A DNA stretch of 64,000 nt from Nitrososphaerales archaeon (lineage in GTDB: Archaea; Thermoproteota; Nitrososphaeria; Nitrososphaerales; CADDZS01), in NCBI GenBank assembly GCA_030041295.1, contig JASHOD010000085.1, forward strand, positions 1 through 64,000. Direction: 5' to 3'. The notes under the pieces are model-generated. The model did no database searches. It worked only from the letters and a program-made list of their open reading frames with translations, and had not been told where the DNA came from. A program made the position numbers and the translations under genes. Every line of letters starts with the position of its first letter. The stretch's first letter is position 1. Below are positions 44,116 through 53,542 of this stretch, in pieces.

Positions 44116-45339
44116 CTACTCTTTTTGAAAGTTATCTTGGATCCAGGCGTGTTCTTTGTCTACCCCGACCGCCTTGTTGAATGCGATTTCCGCAATTGAT
44201 CTGCAATGTCTGCTCACCAGCGCGTATTGACTGATGAGCGCATAATTCACTGGATTTGCTGCCTTCTCGTAGATCACTTTCTCGAATTCTTCAACGGACT
44301 TTTCAAATATTCTGCAATCATCAATTACAGAGTTGGCAGCTCTTCGGTCTGTTAAAGAATAGGCTCGGAACGCTCTATCGTAAATTGAACATATCTGTCC
44401 ACTTAATTCCTGAGCCCTGATCAGGAGCTCCTGCGGCAAAATCTGATTAGGCGGATGGGCAATAAGTTTCGTACAGGTATTGTGACACGTATCACCAATA
44501 TCTTCGATTAGTTGCGCTATTGACCGGTCGCTCACTATATTCAATGGTCTCGAAATTTTAAGCGACTCGGCAATTATCGGATCCCTCGCAGCGGTAAAGA
44601 GTTGTCTAAGAATTAGGTAGTATATTCTATCGACTTCGGCGTCCATTCCCTTCGCTCTTCGGGCGGAGTCTTGACTTTGGTTCGTAAACGCTTCGAGCGA
44701 GTCCTTCAACATTGCCGAGCTGAGCGAATATATCCTTACAAACAGCTGCGGAACGTCATTTTTCAAGGGGTCGAGATAGCATTTAATCTCGATATTGCTC
44801 AGACTTTCGCCGATAATCGCTAGCCCGATAAGCTTCGAAGCGTGAGCTAAGACATCATCGTATTGCTGTTTTGTTAATCCGCCGTTCCCTGAAATCTTCA
44901 TCCTGTTGAACCCTTCTACGTAGGCCGAGATCAAGGTTCGTCCAAGACCGTGAGGTTGCTTCATTTGATTCGCATCGATCAGGAAGATGCCACGCTCTCT
45001 CTCCGAATCTTTCATCGGGGCGATTCTCAAACTGCCATCGGTTTGCCATTTAAGGAAAATTTTGTCGTGGACTTTGAGACCGCTCTTGTTTATCCACGAA
45101 TGTGGAAGAACAAGTGCCATCGACCCTCGTCCTGATTTTTGAAGGGCCCTTTCGAATGTTCCTCCTTCTGTTTCTTCGATTAGTCTTTCCTTTTCGGTTT
45201 GGTCATCAATTTCATCATCTTCTTGTGCTTCGAAACTAACAGGTTCGTTATTCCTTATTATATGCACTACACTCGTACCTAGATCGTGATCTTCCTCCAT
45301 CTGAGGTACGTGTTCCGAAGCCATTTTCTTGGAGACCAT
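44116..45339 (-). CDS. AbrB/SpoVT-type DNA-binding and PhoU-domain regulator-like protein
   Basis: 407 residues. An acidic N-terminal 60 residues, then an AbrB-like swapped hairpin (ALQKSGRGSMALVLPHSWINKSGLKVHDKIFLKWQTDGSLRI), then two PhoU-type helical bundles (SLEAFTNQSQDSARRAKGMDAEVDRIYYLILRQLF; CRIFEKSVEEFEKVIYEKAAN). Archaeal AbrB-PhoU proteins are thought to control phosphate or other oxyanion uptake. It starts 15 bases after mobA, so it is transcribed with it under the shared operator. A role in molybdate sensing is possible but inferred. Confidence 0.82.
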   Translation of the reverse strand: MVSKKMASEHVPQMEEDHDLGTSVVHIIRNNEPVSFEAQEDDEIDDQTEKERLIEETEGGTFERALQKSGRGSMALVLPHSWINKSGLKVHDKIFLKWQTDGSLRIAPMKDSERERGIFLIDANQMKQPHGLGRTLISAYVEGFNRMKISGNGGLTKQQYDDVLAHASKLIGLAIIGESLSNIEIKCYLDPLKNDVPQLFVRIYSLSSAMLKDSLEAFTNQSQDSARRAKGMDAEVDRIYYLILRQLFTAARDPIIAESLKISRPLNIVSDRSIAQLIEDIGDTCHNTCTKLIAHPPNQILPQELLIRAQELSGQICSIYDRAFRAYSLTDRRAANSVIDDCRIFEKSVEEFEKVIYEKAANPVNYALISQYALVSRHCRSIAEIAFNKAVGVDKEHAWIQDNFQKE

Positions 45340-45354
45340 TCTATTGTGCCCTAT

Positions 45355-46044
45355 CTATCCTTCCTTTTTCGCAGCCACTTCAAGCTGCATGGGAATGGCG
45401 ACGGGTCTTGCCGCACTTGAAACAAGTAGATCTTCATATTCTGTGGGATAATTGATATTCGTGAGAGTTCCTAGGCAGGGGTCGAGCGGGCGGAGCAACG
45501 AAACTGGGACGTAGTTGACGTTTGGGATGTACGAGACCATGTGCTTCGGACCTATTTTTCCATCTCCGATCGCAAGGTAGCCTGCATACATAGCGCGCTT
45601 TACGTGGTAGACACTGCAGAGAGGCTCTATGTTGTAATCCTCGTGAATGGGGATCGCCAAGTCGTACCCTTTTGCCCGCCGCGAAAGATCACCGATAACA
45701 CTGCTGCTCATTAATGGCATATCGCAGCCGACGACAGCAGCATATTGACGCCTGGCATTGAGAAATCCGGTTAATATTCCTGCGAGGGGATTTTCAAACT
45801 CGAACTGATCATTAAGAATTCTAATGTGTGTAAGATCAAACCCTTCAAATTCCAACCCATCTAGTGTTCTTTGGAAAGGATCTTTCCCTTTCTTTCCCAC
45901 GACTACCATAACATCATCAGAAACTTGGAGAAGTGCTCGCGCAATTCGATAGACAAATTTGTCAGGGCCCAATTCTAGGAACGCTTTGTCTCGTCCCCCC
46001 ATTCTTGAACTCTTGCCACCGGCAAGTAAAATTGCGGAAATCAA
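45355..46044 (-). CDS. mobA: Molybdenum cofactor guanylyltransferase MobA
   Basis: 229 residues. N-terminal LLAGGKSSRMGGRDKAFLELG nucleotide-binding loop, VGCDMPLMSSSVIGDL metal-binding Asp, and IEPLCSVYHV. It attaches GMP to the molybdenum cofactor, giving the bis-MGD form used by DMSO-reductase-type enzymes. The TATA at 46147-46154 lies 103 bases upstream, so this mRNA has a leader of about 75 bases, unlike the leaderless genes of the same regulon. Confidence 0.92.
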   Translation of the reverse strand: MISAILLAGGKSSRMGGRDKAFLELGPDKFVYRIARALLQVSDDVMVVVGKKGKDPFQRTLDGLEFEGFDLTHIRILNDQFEFENPLAGILTGFLNARRQYAAVVGCDMPLMSSSVIGDLSRRAKGYDLAIPIHEDYNIEPLCSVYHVKRAMYAGYLAIGDGKIGPKHMVSYIPNVNYVPVSLLRPLDPCLGTLTNINYPTEYEDLLVSSAARPVAIPMQLEVAAKKEG

Positions 46045-46166
46045 CTAAAGAATATGAGCCCTCCTGCCGCTAAAACGAGTCTGACAGTTCCAGCCAGTTC
46101 CTGACAGTTCATCTTGACACTAGATACCAGATATCGCGCTTCTTAGTTATTTAAGATGGGAATACA

Positions 46167-46184
46167 ATTCTCAGATCTGAGAAC
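46167..46184 (-). promoter_or_regulatory. Shared 18-bp operator, mobA promoter
   Basis: ATTCTCAG-AT-CTGAGAAC, 12 bp from TATA TTATTTAA (46147-46154). The 326-base gap 46045-46370 holds no other feature I can support. Confidence 0.85.
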
Positions 46185-46370
46185 AACTCCGTCTTTTTCT
46201 GAAGTTATGAATTTGAGTTTCGCAACTCGTTGTAAGAGAGGCAGAACAGTATCTTGATAGAAACCTGTTCAGGGCTAGATTACCGGTACCTTTAGGATAA
46301 ACCAACTCATGGAAAAGGAAACTATAGGTCGGAAAAAGAAAAAAGAGGATGGAAGCTTTCTGGTAGTCTT

Positions 46371-46730
46371 TCAGCTACTTTTGAGCTTCCAAGCTAGTTC
46401 GGTTGCTATCTGGTCTCTCGTCTTGCCCGTGGTGTCTATTCCTTCCTTCTGTGCCGCCACGACAAGTGGGTCATTTGGGGCTGCTGCTGTTGCTGAGACA
46501 CCTGGGTGAGCTACGGGGGCTGCGAAGTTCTGAACGGTCGCTGCCGAAGTGGTTGCGACTGGCTGAGCAACAGGTGCAGGAGAAGGATTCGTTAATTCCT
46601 TCGATGCTTGGTCGAACTCACGTCTTGCTTGACCAAGAGCCTTCGCGAATTGTGGAATCTTGTTTGCTCCAAATAGGAATATTACTACTGCTATGATGAG
46701 AACCCATACAACGGGATCGTCCCATGCCAT
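46371..46730 (-). CDS. tatA: Sec-independent protein translocase subunit TatA
   Basis: 119 residues. N-terminal membrane helix WVLIIAVVIFLFGANKIPQFAKALGQARREF with the FGxxKIP hinge and amphipathic helix of TatA. The C-terminal 70 residues are Ala/Pro/Thr-rich and end in a small helical segment (DPLVVAAQKEGIDTTGKTRDQIATEL), longer than minimal TatA. It forms the export pore for folded twin-arginine proteins, here presumably the molybdoenzyme. tatC is not in the window. Confidence 0.92.
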   Translation of the reverse strand: MAWDDPVVWVLIIAVVIFLFGANKIPQFAKALGQARREFDQASKELTNPSPAPVAQPVATTSAATVQNFAAPVAHPGVSATAAAPNDPLVVAAQKEGIDTTGKTRDQIATELAWKLKSS

Positions 46731-46792
46731 TTGAGTTCGAACACCTCTTGGCTTAATGAATGGTCGAGGTTGTTATTTAAAGGGGTAGCTCG

Positions 46793-46810
46793 ATTCTCAG
46801 CTTTGATAAA
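46793..46810 (-). promoter_or_regulatory. Shared 18-bp operator, tatA promoter
   Basis: ATTCTCAG-CT-TTGATAAA, 12 bp from TATA TTATTTAA (46773-46780), with GGGG (CCCC on the coding strand) next to the TATA as a BRE-like element. Confidence 0.8.
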
Positions 46811-46962
46811 CCACGAGGAAAAATCAGGCGCTCAGACTATGATTAAGCAAGATAAGAGCTTGTGCTATAGTGAATAAAGATCAATTGTGCAGGCCCAAAA
46901 CTGAAAGAATACTCTTCAATTTGATGACGCCCTAAATGCCATGGAAGAAAAATTGGGCCCTT

Positions 46963-48390
46963 TTACCTGACTGCTTTCCACAGTTTCCGTTCGATCCCCA
47001 GAGCATTTAACCCAACGTAAGTAAGAAGAACAGTCACAACCCAAATCACAAATGTAGGAAGAAAAGTTTTCTTCGAGGCGAATCGTCTCGGTGAAGATCG
47101 GATATATTCGTTCAAGGTGATGAATTTTCCCCACTCCTTCGTTCGACTTTGAAAATCCACGGCTTCTTCCATTACGTCTTCTCTAAACCCATTTGCCAGT
47201 ATGAACGCCCGTCTTTTTACAAAGAATCCGGAGCTAATTCCGTGGATTGAGAGCAATTTGTCTCCGCACATTCTCATAACGTTGAGAAATTTTATTTTCG
47301 AGTCTGACCCATCAAAAATAGCACGGCAGCCGCCGCCGATTATATTTGCATTGGCGTCGATTGCCTTGATAATACTCTCGCATAGTGTAGGCGAGACGAT
47401 AGAATCAGCGTGAAGGAAAAGGAGGATCTCGCCTCTTGCACCAAAGCCTCCAACTAATTCCTGACTCTTTCTGGAGGGATTTCCTACATAGGCTATCTTG
47501 TCAACTCTGGACCAAGCTTTTGAAACCGTATCATCATACGATGATCCATCGACTAAGATTATCTCATAGTCCTCTACTGTCTGCGTCTTCAGAGAATCGA
47601 GAAGAAAGTCTATCCGCCTTTCTTCGTTCAAGGTGGGGACGATAACACTGAGTTTTTTTCCATGATTCGAGAACTGAGTCCTCTCAAAGCCAAGTCGCTC
47701 CAGCGTGGCCCTAGTCCTGCTTTCCCTTTGTGGCCAGACCTTCTTGCAAGAAGCGAGGAAACGCGACACATCCTCCCAATCGTCAATATCACTCTTGTTC
47801 TCGAGAAAAAAACATGGGATACTCGCAATTCTTGCTTTCAGAAATATATCCGCGCAAACTCGGTATGTGTCTTCGAGCGAAAAATCGACTCTTTCAAAGG
47901 AGGATCTGTTGAAACCTAGGAGATAACCCCCACCGTCAAACGTCGGACCCAACACCACTGCTGGATCTGATGATCCTGAAAGCCTTTGAATTGCCTCGGA
48001 TAGTGTAATACCGTCGAGGTCAGGATGGTCTCCTGGTATCAAAAAACCGCATGCAAATCCAAGCGAGAAAGCGAACCTGAAGGAATCACGGACTTTGGCC
48101 GTTACTGTAGATCCTTTTTGAAGATGAAAAATAGCGTCTTCAGAAACCTGTTCGACAAGATTTTTCAGACAACCTTCTCCTTCCTCTGGCGTGAAGGAAA
48201 TTATCAGCTTTGCTCCAGTAGCTTTGCAAGCATCCTTTGCCGCGTTAAGCGTGTCCGTCAGTATTGATTTATACAGTTCGGCCGCATCTTCAGCAGTCGG
48301 CGATTTTCCATTTGGTTCAATTAATCTTGTCTTTACAACGCCTGGAATCGGCGCCTTGGTAAAAACAATAATCGCGCTTTCTGAAGTCAA
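46963..48390 (-). CDS. Fused nucleotidyltransferase-like (DUF2064/TIGR04282) and GT2 glycosyltransferase (TIGR04283)
   Basis: 475 residues. Residues 1-205 are a TIGR04282-type domain (IIVFTKAPIPGVVKTRLIEP, LIPGDHPDLDGITLSEAIQRL, VVLGPTFDGGGYLLGFN). Residues 245-430 are a GT2 glycosyltransferase (LSVIVPTLNEERRIDFLLDSL, LFLHADSIV, SGFFVKRRAFILANGF), with a C-terminal membrane helix (PTFVIWVVTVLLTYVGL). In bacteria the two are separate genes, often named arsenosugar-biosynthesis glycosyltransferases; here they are one protein. TATA TCTATAAA (48417-48424) implies a leaderless mRNA. The substrate is unknown; no arsenic gene is seen nearby. Confidence 0.85.
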   Translation of the reverse strand: MTSESAIIVFTKAPIPGVVKTRLIEPNGKSPTAEDAAELYKSILTDTLNAAKDACKATGAKLIISFTPEEGEGCLKNLVEQVSEDAIFHLQKGSTVTAKVRDSFRFAFSLGFACGFLIPGDHPDLDGITLSEAIQRLSGSSDPAVVLGPTFDGGGYLLGFNRSSFERVDFSLEDTYRVCADIFLKARIASIPCFFLENKSDIDDWEDVSRFLASCKKVWPQRESRTRATLERLGFERTQFSNHGKKLSVIVPTLNEERRIDFLLDSLKTQTVEDYEIILVDGSSYDDTVSKAWSRVDKIAYVGNPSRKSQELVGGFGARGEILLFLHADSIVSPTLCESIIKAIDANANIIGGGCRAIFDGSDSKIKFLNVMRMCGDKLLSIHGISSGFFVKRRAFILANGFREDVMEEAVDFQSRTKEWGKFITLNEYIRSSPRRFASKKTFLPTFVIWVVTVLLTYVGLNALGIERKLWKAVR

Positions 48391-48436
48391 AACCAGAAGA
48401 TATATCGCACATACAGTCTATAAAATGAAGAAGTCA

Positions 48437-48454
48437 TTTCTCAAAAGTGGGAAT
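48437..48454 (-). promoter_or_regulatory. Shared operator (imperfect), glycosyltransferase promoter
   Basis: TTTCTCAA-AA-GTGGGAAT, 12 bp from TATA TCTATAAA (48417-48424). Confidence 0.65.
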
Positions 48455-48692
48455 AGGGAATGATGTAATTTCAGCCATGGAAGAAAGAAAAAAATGAAAT
48501 TTGCTTGGTTTGTGATGAACGAGCGTTGAAGTCACATCACGCATATTTTCAATGACGTGAATTTGAAATTAATTCGAAAATAGTTACAGGAGAGCGTCTA
48601 GTGCCTCACTAGAGGTTCACAAAGATCTTCAGCGAAGAACGCAAATCTACGATTTGCTCCGTGGAGAAAATAAATTATTTCGGTCTGTTCTC

Positions 48693-48710
48693 ATTTTCAA
48701 ATTTGATAAT
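48693..48710 (+). promoter_or_regulatory. Shared 18-bp operator, molybdoenzyme operon promoter
   Basis: ATTTTCAA-AT-TTGATAAT, followed after 12 bp by TATA TTAAATAA (48723-48730). The ATG at 48754 lies 24 bases after the TATA, so the mRNA is leaderless. The remainder of 48455-48692 holds nothing I can support. Confidence 0.85.
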
Positions 48711-48753
48711 CGTGTATGCGGGTTAAATAATCAAAAAGCCAATATTTGCTTTC

Positions 48754-51336
48754 ATGAGCCAGATTGCCAAGTCCAAGATGAATCGCCGGACCTTCATTAA
48801 GATCTCGGCCGCCGCGAGCGTTCTTACTTACTTCGCTTTGTCTCAAGAGCACGTCATAATTAAAGCCCTTCAACCGAGGGCTCAGTCGAGCGTTGTTACC
48901 GATACGGTTCCGCAAGAGCAGCTGTTCAATAACGTCTGTGCGAACAACTGTAAGCAAACATGTAGAGTTCTTGCGCATGTATACAATGGTAATTTGGTGA
49001 AGACCGAAGTGAATCCGATGCCTAATCAGCGATACAACAGAATTTGTTTGAGAGGCCTTTCTCACGCCCAGCGGGTCTACCATCCTAATCGTCTAAAATA
49101 TCCTATGAAGCAAGTGGGCGGGCGAGGTTCGGGAAAGTGGGAAACGATTACTTGGGAAGAAGCTATCAGTACAATCGCGCAAAATCTCAGTAGCGTTTCA
49201 GAAAAGTATGGATCGCAAGCAGTTGCCTTTCTCTCGCTTTCAGGAAACTACGGGATGGTCAACGGCATGGGGGGAGCTATTCAAAGATTTGCGAACGTGT
49301 TCCAAGGGACTAATTTAGGCGTCTCGGTGGATCTCGGCATGCCTCTTGGATTCTCCCAAGTTGGAATGTCGTACTACGGGCAAGGAAATGAGGCGACCGA
49401 TATCGCCGACAATGCGAAACTGATTATCATTTGGGGCAGCAATATGACTGAGAGTGACATCCAATCTTGGCACTTTATCGCAGACGCAATAGACAACGGG
49501 GCCAAGGTCATTGTTATAGACCCGCACTACAGCGTAATTGCATCAAAAGCTAGTCAGTGGATCAATCTCAACCCAGGTTCTGATGTCGCCCTTGGCATGG
49601 GTTTGATCAACGTAATCATAAATCAAAATTTGATCAATACAGACTTCGCAACAAACTACACTGTTGCTCCGTTTCTTGTAAACGGTAACTCTGGCCTCTT
49701 TCTTAGAGAAAGCGATGTAGTCTCCGGTGGTTCGAGCAAGTATATGGTGTGGGACCAGACCTCGCAATCCGCGGTCACTTATGATACGCCTTCTATTTCT
49801 CCTGCTTTGCTAGGTGTCTACACTGCAAATTCAATTCAAGTTCGCCCCGCCCTGCAACTCCTTTCCGACAGGGTTGCGGCTTTCGATCCAAACAGCGTTG
49901 AGGGTTATACCGGCATACCAGCGGCCACAATTGTCCAGCTCGCAACTGACTACGCCACAATCAGCCCTGCAACAATCATTCTCAGCATGGGAACGGATCG
50001 CTGGGGGAACGGGTATCTAAATGGCAGAGCGGTCGGAACTCTGGCGGGACTCACAGGCAACGTAGGCAAAAGCGGCGCAACTCCAATGAGCGAGATTGCC
50101 GGCTATGCCGGAATGTATACTTACGATTACAGCTGGCTTACTCCCTCTGGGACCAGTGCGACTTCGCTGCCCCAAGCGTTGATGTACGACGCAATAACAA
50201 GTGGGACGATAAACACGTACACCCCGGCCGACCCGTCGGATTACTCACAGGGAACGACGAGCAATCAGACCTCGACCCAACCGTATGTCATCAAAGCGAT
50301 TGTATCGACCAACGCAAACTGGGTCAGTAACAATCCGAACCAAAACCAAATCATGCAACAACTCTTGTCCACAAATAACATAGAGTTCTTCGTCGCCGCT
50401 GATACTTTTCTCAATGATACGTCGGAGTACGCCGACATTTTGCTGCCCTCGACCCACTGGTTTGAAAATGACGATATTGTCTCAGGGTACATGCACCCCT
50501 ATCTTCTCGTCGAGGAACAGGCAATTCAGCCATTGTTCCAGTCAAAATCAGATTGGGACTGGTTACAGTTACTAGCCCAAGAGCTCGATACTTTGAACGG
50601 AACTAATTACTCGAAATACTTCCAAGGAACGATGCAAGATCAGGTAGACCAGATTCTAAGTGACGCTGCAAGCTCTTACCCGCAAGCTGTCGCTGAATTT
50701 CAAGCAAATGGAGTCGCAAGGTTCTCTCCAGAGCCGTACATCGGCTACTCCAACCTACAGTTCAACACCCCTTCGACGAGGTTGGAATTTTACTCCGAAG
50801 CAGAACAGCTTCAGTATCCTTACGGGTTAGCGATTCCCGTGACAAAGGGCGGCGACCCGCTCGTAAGGTGGGAGCAACCGACCGAAGCTTGGCCAGGGAC
50901 AGCGGCCGCGAGCAAGTATCCACTCCAGTGTTACCAGGAGCATGTTAAATGGAGAGTTCACAGTTCGTGGTTCAATACCCCTTGGCTAAGAGAAGTTGAT
51001 CCCGAGCCGACCATAAAGATGAACCCCACTGATGCCCAGGCAAGAGGGCTAAATGACGGCGAGTATGTTCAAGTATTCAACGACAGGGGCAGCGCGGTTC
51101 TCAAGTTAGTTTACAATCCCGGAGTTCGCCCCGGTTCTGTCAACATTCCGCATGGCTGGCAGAGAGACCAACACAAGCTCGGAGGATACCAAGAGCTTAC
51201 AAACTCTGAAACAAATTCGATCAGTCTTAACTTTGCTTACAACGACCTTATGGTCGAAGTTCAGAAGATTCCAAGCGGAACTACACTAAATCAAGTCTAC
51301 CCGTACGGAAAGGGAGGAAACGTGACTGCACCATGA
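48754..51336 (+). CDS. Tat-exported molybdopterin oxidoreductase, catalytic subunit (Psr/Phs/Ttr/Dms-like)
   Basis: 860 residues. Twin-arginine signal NRRTFIK at 10-16 with a following hydrophobic helix. The N-terminal 4Fe-4S site is C62-x3-C66-x3-C70-x27-C98. Typical MopB motifs follow (YHPNRLKYPMKQVGGRGSGKWETITWEEA; LIIIWGSNMTESDIQ; DRWGNGYLNGRAVGTLAGLTGNVGKSGA) and a C-terminal cofactor-binding barrel (DAQARGLNDGEYVQVFNDRGSAVL). Bis-MGD enzyme facing outside the membrane. The molybdenum-ligand position falls near SVDLGMPLG, where Asp is the best candidate. The downstream sulfur genes favour a polysulfide, thiosulfate or tetrathionate substrate; DMSO-type substrates or arsenate are not excluded. 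Confidence 0.9.
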   Translation: MSQIAKSKMNRRTFIKISAAASVLTYFALSQEHVIIKALQPRAQSSVVTDTVPQEQLFNNVCANNCKQTCRVLAHVYNGNLVKTEVNPMPNQRYNRICLRGLSHAQRVYHPNRLKYPMKQVGGRGSGKWETITWEEAISTIAQNLSSVSEKYGSQAVAFLSLSGNYGMVNGMGGAIQRFANVFQGTNLGVSVDLGMPLGFSQVGMSYYGQGNEATDIADNAKLIIIWGSNMTESDIQSWHFIADAIDNGAKVIVIDPHYSVIASKASQWINLNPGSDVALGMGLINVIINQNLINTDFATNYTVAPFLVNGNSGLFLRESDVVSGGSSKYMVWDQTSQSAVTYDTPSISPALLGVYTANSIQVRPALQLLSDRVAAFDPNSVEGYTGIPAATIVQLATDYATISPATIILSMGTDRWGNGYLNGRAVGTLAGLTGNVGKSGATPMSEIAGYAGMYTYDYSWLTPSGTSATSLPQALMYDAITSGTINTYTPADPSDYSQGTTSNQTSTQPYVIKAIVSTNANWVSNNPNQNQIMQQLLSTNNIEFFVAADTFLNDTSEYADILLPSTHWFENDDIVSGYMHPYLLVEEQAIQPLFQSKSDWDWLQLLAQELDTLNGTNYSKYFQGTMQDQVDQILSDAASSYPQAVAEFQANGVARFSPEPYIGYSNLQFNTPSTRLEFYSEAEQLQYPYGLAIPVTKGGDPLVRWEQPTEAWPGTAAASKYPLQCYQEHVKWRVHSSWFNTPWLREVDPEPTIKMNPTDAQARGLNDGEYVQVFNDRGSAVLKLVYNPGVRPGSVNIPHGWQRDQHKLGGYQELTNSETNSISLNFAYNDLMVEVQKIPSGTTLNQVYPYGKGGNVTAP

Positions 51337-52187
51337 GCACAAATTCAACTTCTCTCTCGACATCATCATCATCATTGAACTCAACTTCAACTATGATATC
51401 TTCATCGTCGTCATCAACCACGTCAAGTTCCACGACTCAGAAGAGGTACGGCTTGGTAATTGATCTTGGCCGCTGTATTGGCTGTTGGACTTGTTGTGTA
51501 GGCTGCAAGTCGGAAAATGATGAGCCATTAGGTATTTGGTGGAACAAGATACTTCAGGGATCCACCAACACCGATTCCGCTACTGGAACCTACCCCAACT
51601 TACAACACGTCTTCGTCCCGTTGTCGTGCCAGCATTGCGATAACCCTCCTTGCCTAGATGTGTGCCCAGTTGGAGCAACATATCAGAGACAATCCGACAA
51701 GATAGTTCTGGTCGACTTTGACAGATGCATCGGATGCAGGTACTGCATGACAGCTTGCCCGTACGGTGTGCGCTCTTTCAATTGGCAAGCTCCAGATCAG
51801 ATTCCTTCGCTTGATCCTCAAGGTCAACCGATGAACTTAGGATATCAGAGCAATCACTACGACCCCGACCCAACATCGGGAAAGAACCGCTTGGTCTACA
51901 CTCCGAAGCGTCCGAAGGGCGTCGTCGAAAAATGCACTTTCTGCGTACAGAGAATTGACTCAGGCGTAGTTCCTATCTGCGTCGAGGTATGCCCAGGGCG
52001 CGCCAGGATCTTTGGAGATTTGAACGACCCGAATAGCGAGGTTTCACAAATGATTCAAAACAGCGCGGCCTACACGCTTCTTCCAGAGCTCGGAACTAAT
52101 CCAAAGGTATACTATATTCCGCCGAAGAACAATTACGACACGTCAATACAAGAAAACGGCGAATACTCTTTCTCGGAGGGAGACTGA
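51333..52187 (+). CDS. Iron-sulfur electron-transfer subunit (DmsB/PsrB/NrfC-like)
   Basis: 284 residues. Four 4Fe-4S motifs: CIGCWTCCVGCK; CQHCDNPPCLDVCP; CIGCRYCMTACP; and CTFCVQRI...CVEVCP. The first 36 residues are a Ser/Thr-rich run with no signal peptide, an unusual extension. The start overlaps the stop of the catalytic subunit by 4 bases (ATGA). It likely rides with the Tat-exported partner and carries electrons between the membrane subunit and the molybdenum site. Confidence 0.92.
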   Translation: MSTNSTSLSTSSSSLNSTSTMISSSSSSTTSSSTTQKRYGLVIDLGRCIGCWTCCVGCKSENDEPLGIWWNKILQGSTNTDSATGTYPNLQHVFVPLSCQHCDNPPCLDVCPVGATYQRQSDKIVLVDFDRCIGCRYCMTACPYGVRSFNWQAPDQIPSLDPQGQPMNLGYQSNHYDPDPTSGKNRLVYTPKRPKGVVEKCTFCVQRIDSGVVPICVEVCPGRARIFGDLNDPNSEVSQMIQNSAAYTLLPELGTNPKVYYIPPKNNYDTSIQENGEYSFSEGD

Positions 52188-52192
52188 TGTAG

Positions 52193-53491
52193 ATGACCAC
52201 GGTACAAATTCCCAAGAAAGAGGCGCCTAAATCTTCCAGGTACAAGTATGTTCCCTTCTACGTAGTAATTGCGGGGATATTTGTATGGGGTGCGATTGCT
52301 GAATACTACGATATATTCGGGCAAGGACAGTACACCGCAGGAACTAACTTTGTTCCTTGGGGGCTGTGGGTTGCGGCCTACATGTGGATCATCGGTCTTT
52401 CTGCTGGAGCGTTCCTTTTGTCGAGTATGCTGTACGGCCTCGGAGTAAAGATACTACAGCCAGTTGGAAGATTCGCGCTGTTCACCGCTCTCGCCTGTCT
52501 CGCGGTGGCGCTCTTGACAATTTTCTCGGACGTTGGACAACCATTTAGGGCAACGGAAATCTATGTTTTCGGGCGCCCTCAGTCAATGATGGCTTGGATG
52601 GTCTGGCTTTACACCGCGTATTGTCTGTGTCTCATAGCGGAGTTAATCTTAGCATTTAGGACAGAGTTACATGACTGGATGGACGAGTCCTCTTTCTTGA
52701 AGAGAGTTGTATCTAGAATTGTATTACTGGGCGGCAAGGACGAATCGGAGACCGCACAGGTACGTGACTCCAAGATACTCAAGACACTTGCCCTCATAGG
52801 AATACCCCTGGCAATCGCTTTCCACGGGGGAGTAGGTGCTCTCCTGGCCACAGTCGCGACTCAAGCCATATGGCACAATCCTCTGATGCCAATATACTTC
52901 GTTACAGGCGCCCTGCTCTCCGGAGGTGCTCTACTTACCGGGCTCGTCGTATTCTTTTGGCCGAGGAAGGACAGTACTTGGCACGACCTTACGGTTTACT
53001 TGGGGAAAGTACTGATGATTATGACGATGGTCTACGCGTTGATGGAATTCGCCGAGTTTTCGGTACCACTCTGGTATGGATACGGCGACGTCAGGGAGAC
53101 TCAATCACTAAACTCTATACTCTTCGGTCAGTACTGGTATGTCTTCTGGATCTGCCAAGTACTCCTGGTCACGCTGATCCCGATCGCCCTATACTATTTC
53201 GGACGCAACAGTCCGAAAATAATCGGAGCCGCAAGTTTATTGATTGCGACCTGCTTCCTCGCAGTGCGGTTGGATATTGTGATTCCTGCTTATGTCGGAG
53301 TGCAGATTCCAGGACTGGTGTTCCCAAATCTGGGACCTAACTACAGCTACTCGTACTTCCCTGATTTGTTCGAGTGGCAGCTGCTCGCATTCGTCCTTGC
53401 GGTTGGTGTCGGTCTACTGTTGCTGGGATACAGGATCCTTCCGCTGATCAATAACAGGGACAAGATTCCAGTGACAAAAGGAGAGCAGTAG
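52193..53491 (+). CDS. NrfD/PsrC-type membrane subunit
   Basis: 432 residues with about ten membrane helices (VPFYVVIAGIFVWGAIAEYY; GLWVAAYMWIIGLSAGAFLLSSMLYGLG; LIGIPLAIAFHGGVGALLATVA; ALLSGGALLTGLVVFF; LLAFVLAVGVGLLLLGYRIL). NrfD-family proteins exchange electrons with quinones and anchor the enzyme. It starts 5 bases after the FeS subunit. Together 48754-53491 form a complete three-subunit respiratory complex. Confidence 0.92.
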   Translation: MTTVQIPKKEAPKSSRYKYVPFYVVIAGIFVWGAIAEYYDIFGQGQYTAGTNFVPWGLWVAAYMWIIGLSAGAFLLSSMLYGLGVKILQPVGRFALFTALACLAVALLTIFSDVGQPFRATEIYVFGRPQSMMAWMVWLYTAYCLCLIAELILAFRTELHDWMDESSFLKRVVSRIVLLGGKDESETAQVRDSKILKTLALIGIPLAIAFHGGVGALLATVATQAIWHNPLMPIYFVTGALLSGGALLTGLVVFFWPRKDSTWHDLTVYLGKVLMIMTMVYALMEFAEFSVPLWYGYGDVRETQSLNSILFGQYWYVFWICQVLLVTLIPIALYYFGRNSPKIIGAASLLIATCFLAVRLDIVIPAYVGVQIPGLVFPNLGPNYSYSYFPDLFEWQLLAFVLAVGVGLLLLGYRILPLINNRDKIPVTKGEQ

Positions 53492-53542
53492 AGACTAGCT
53501 TCGAGGATCGAAGTGGGTTGTAAGATTTCAATTTATCGATAA

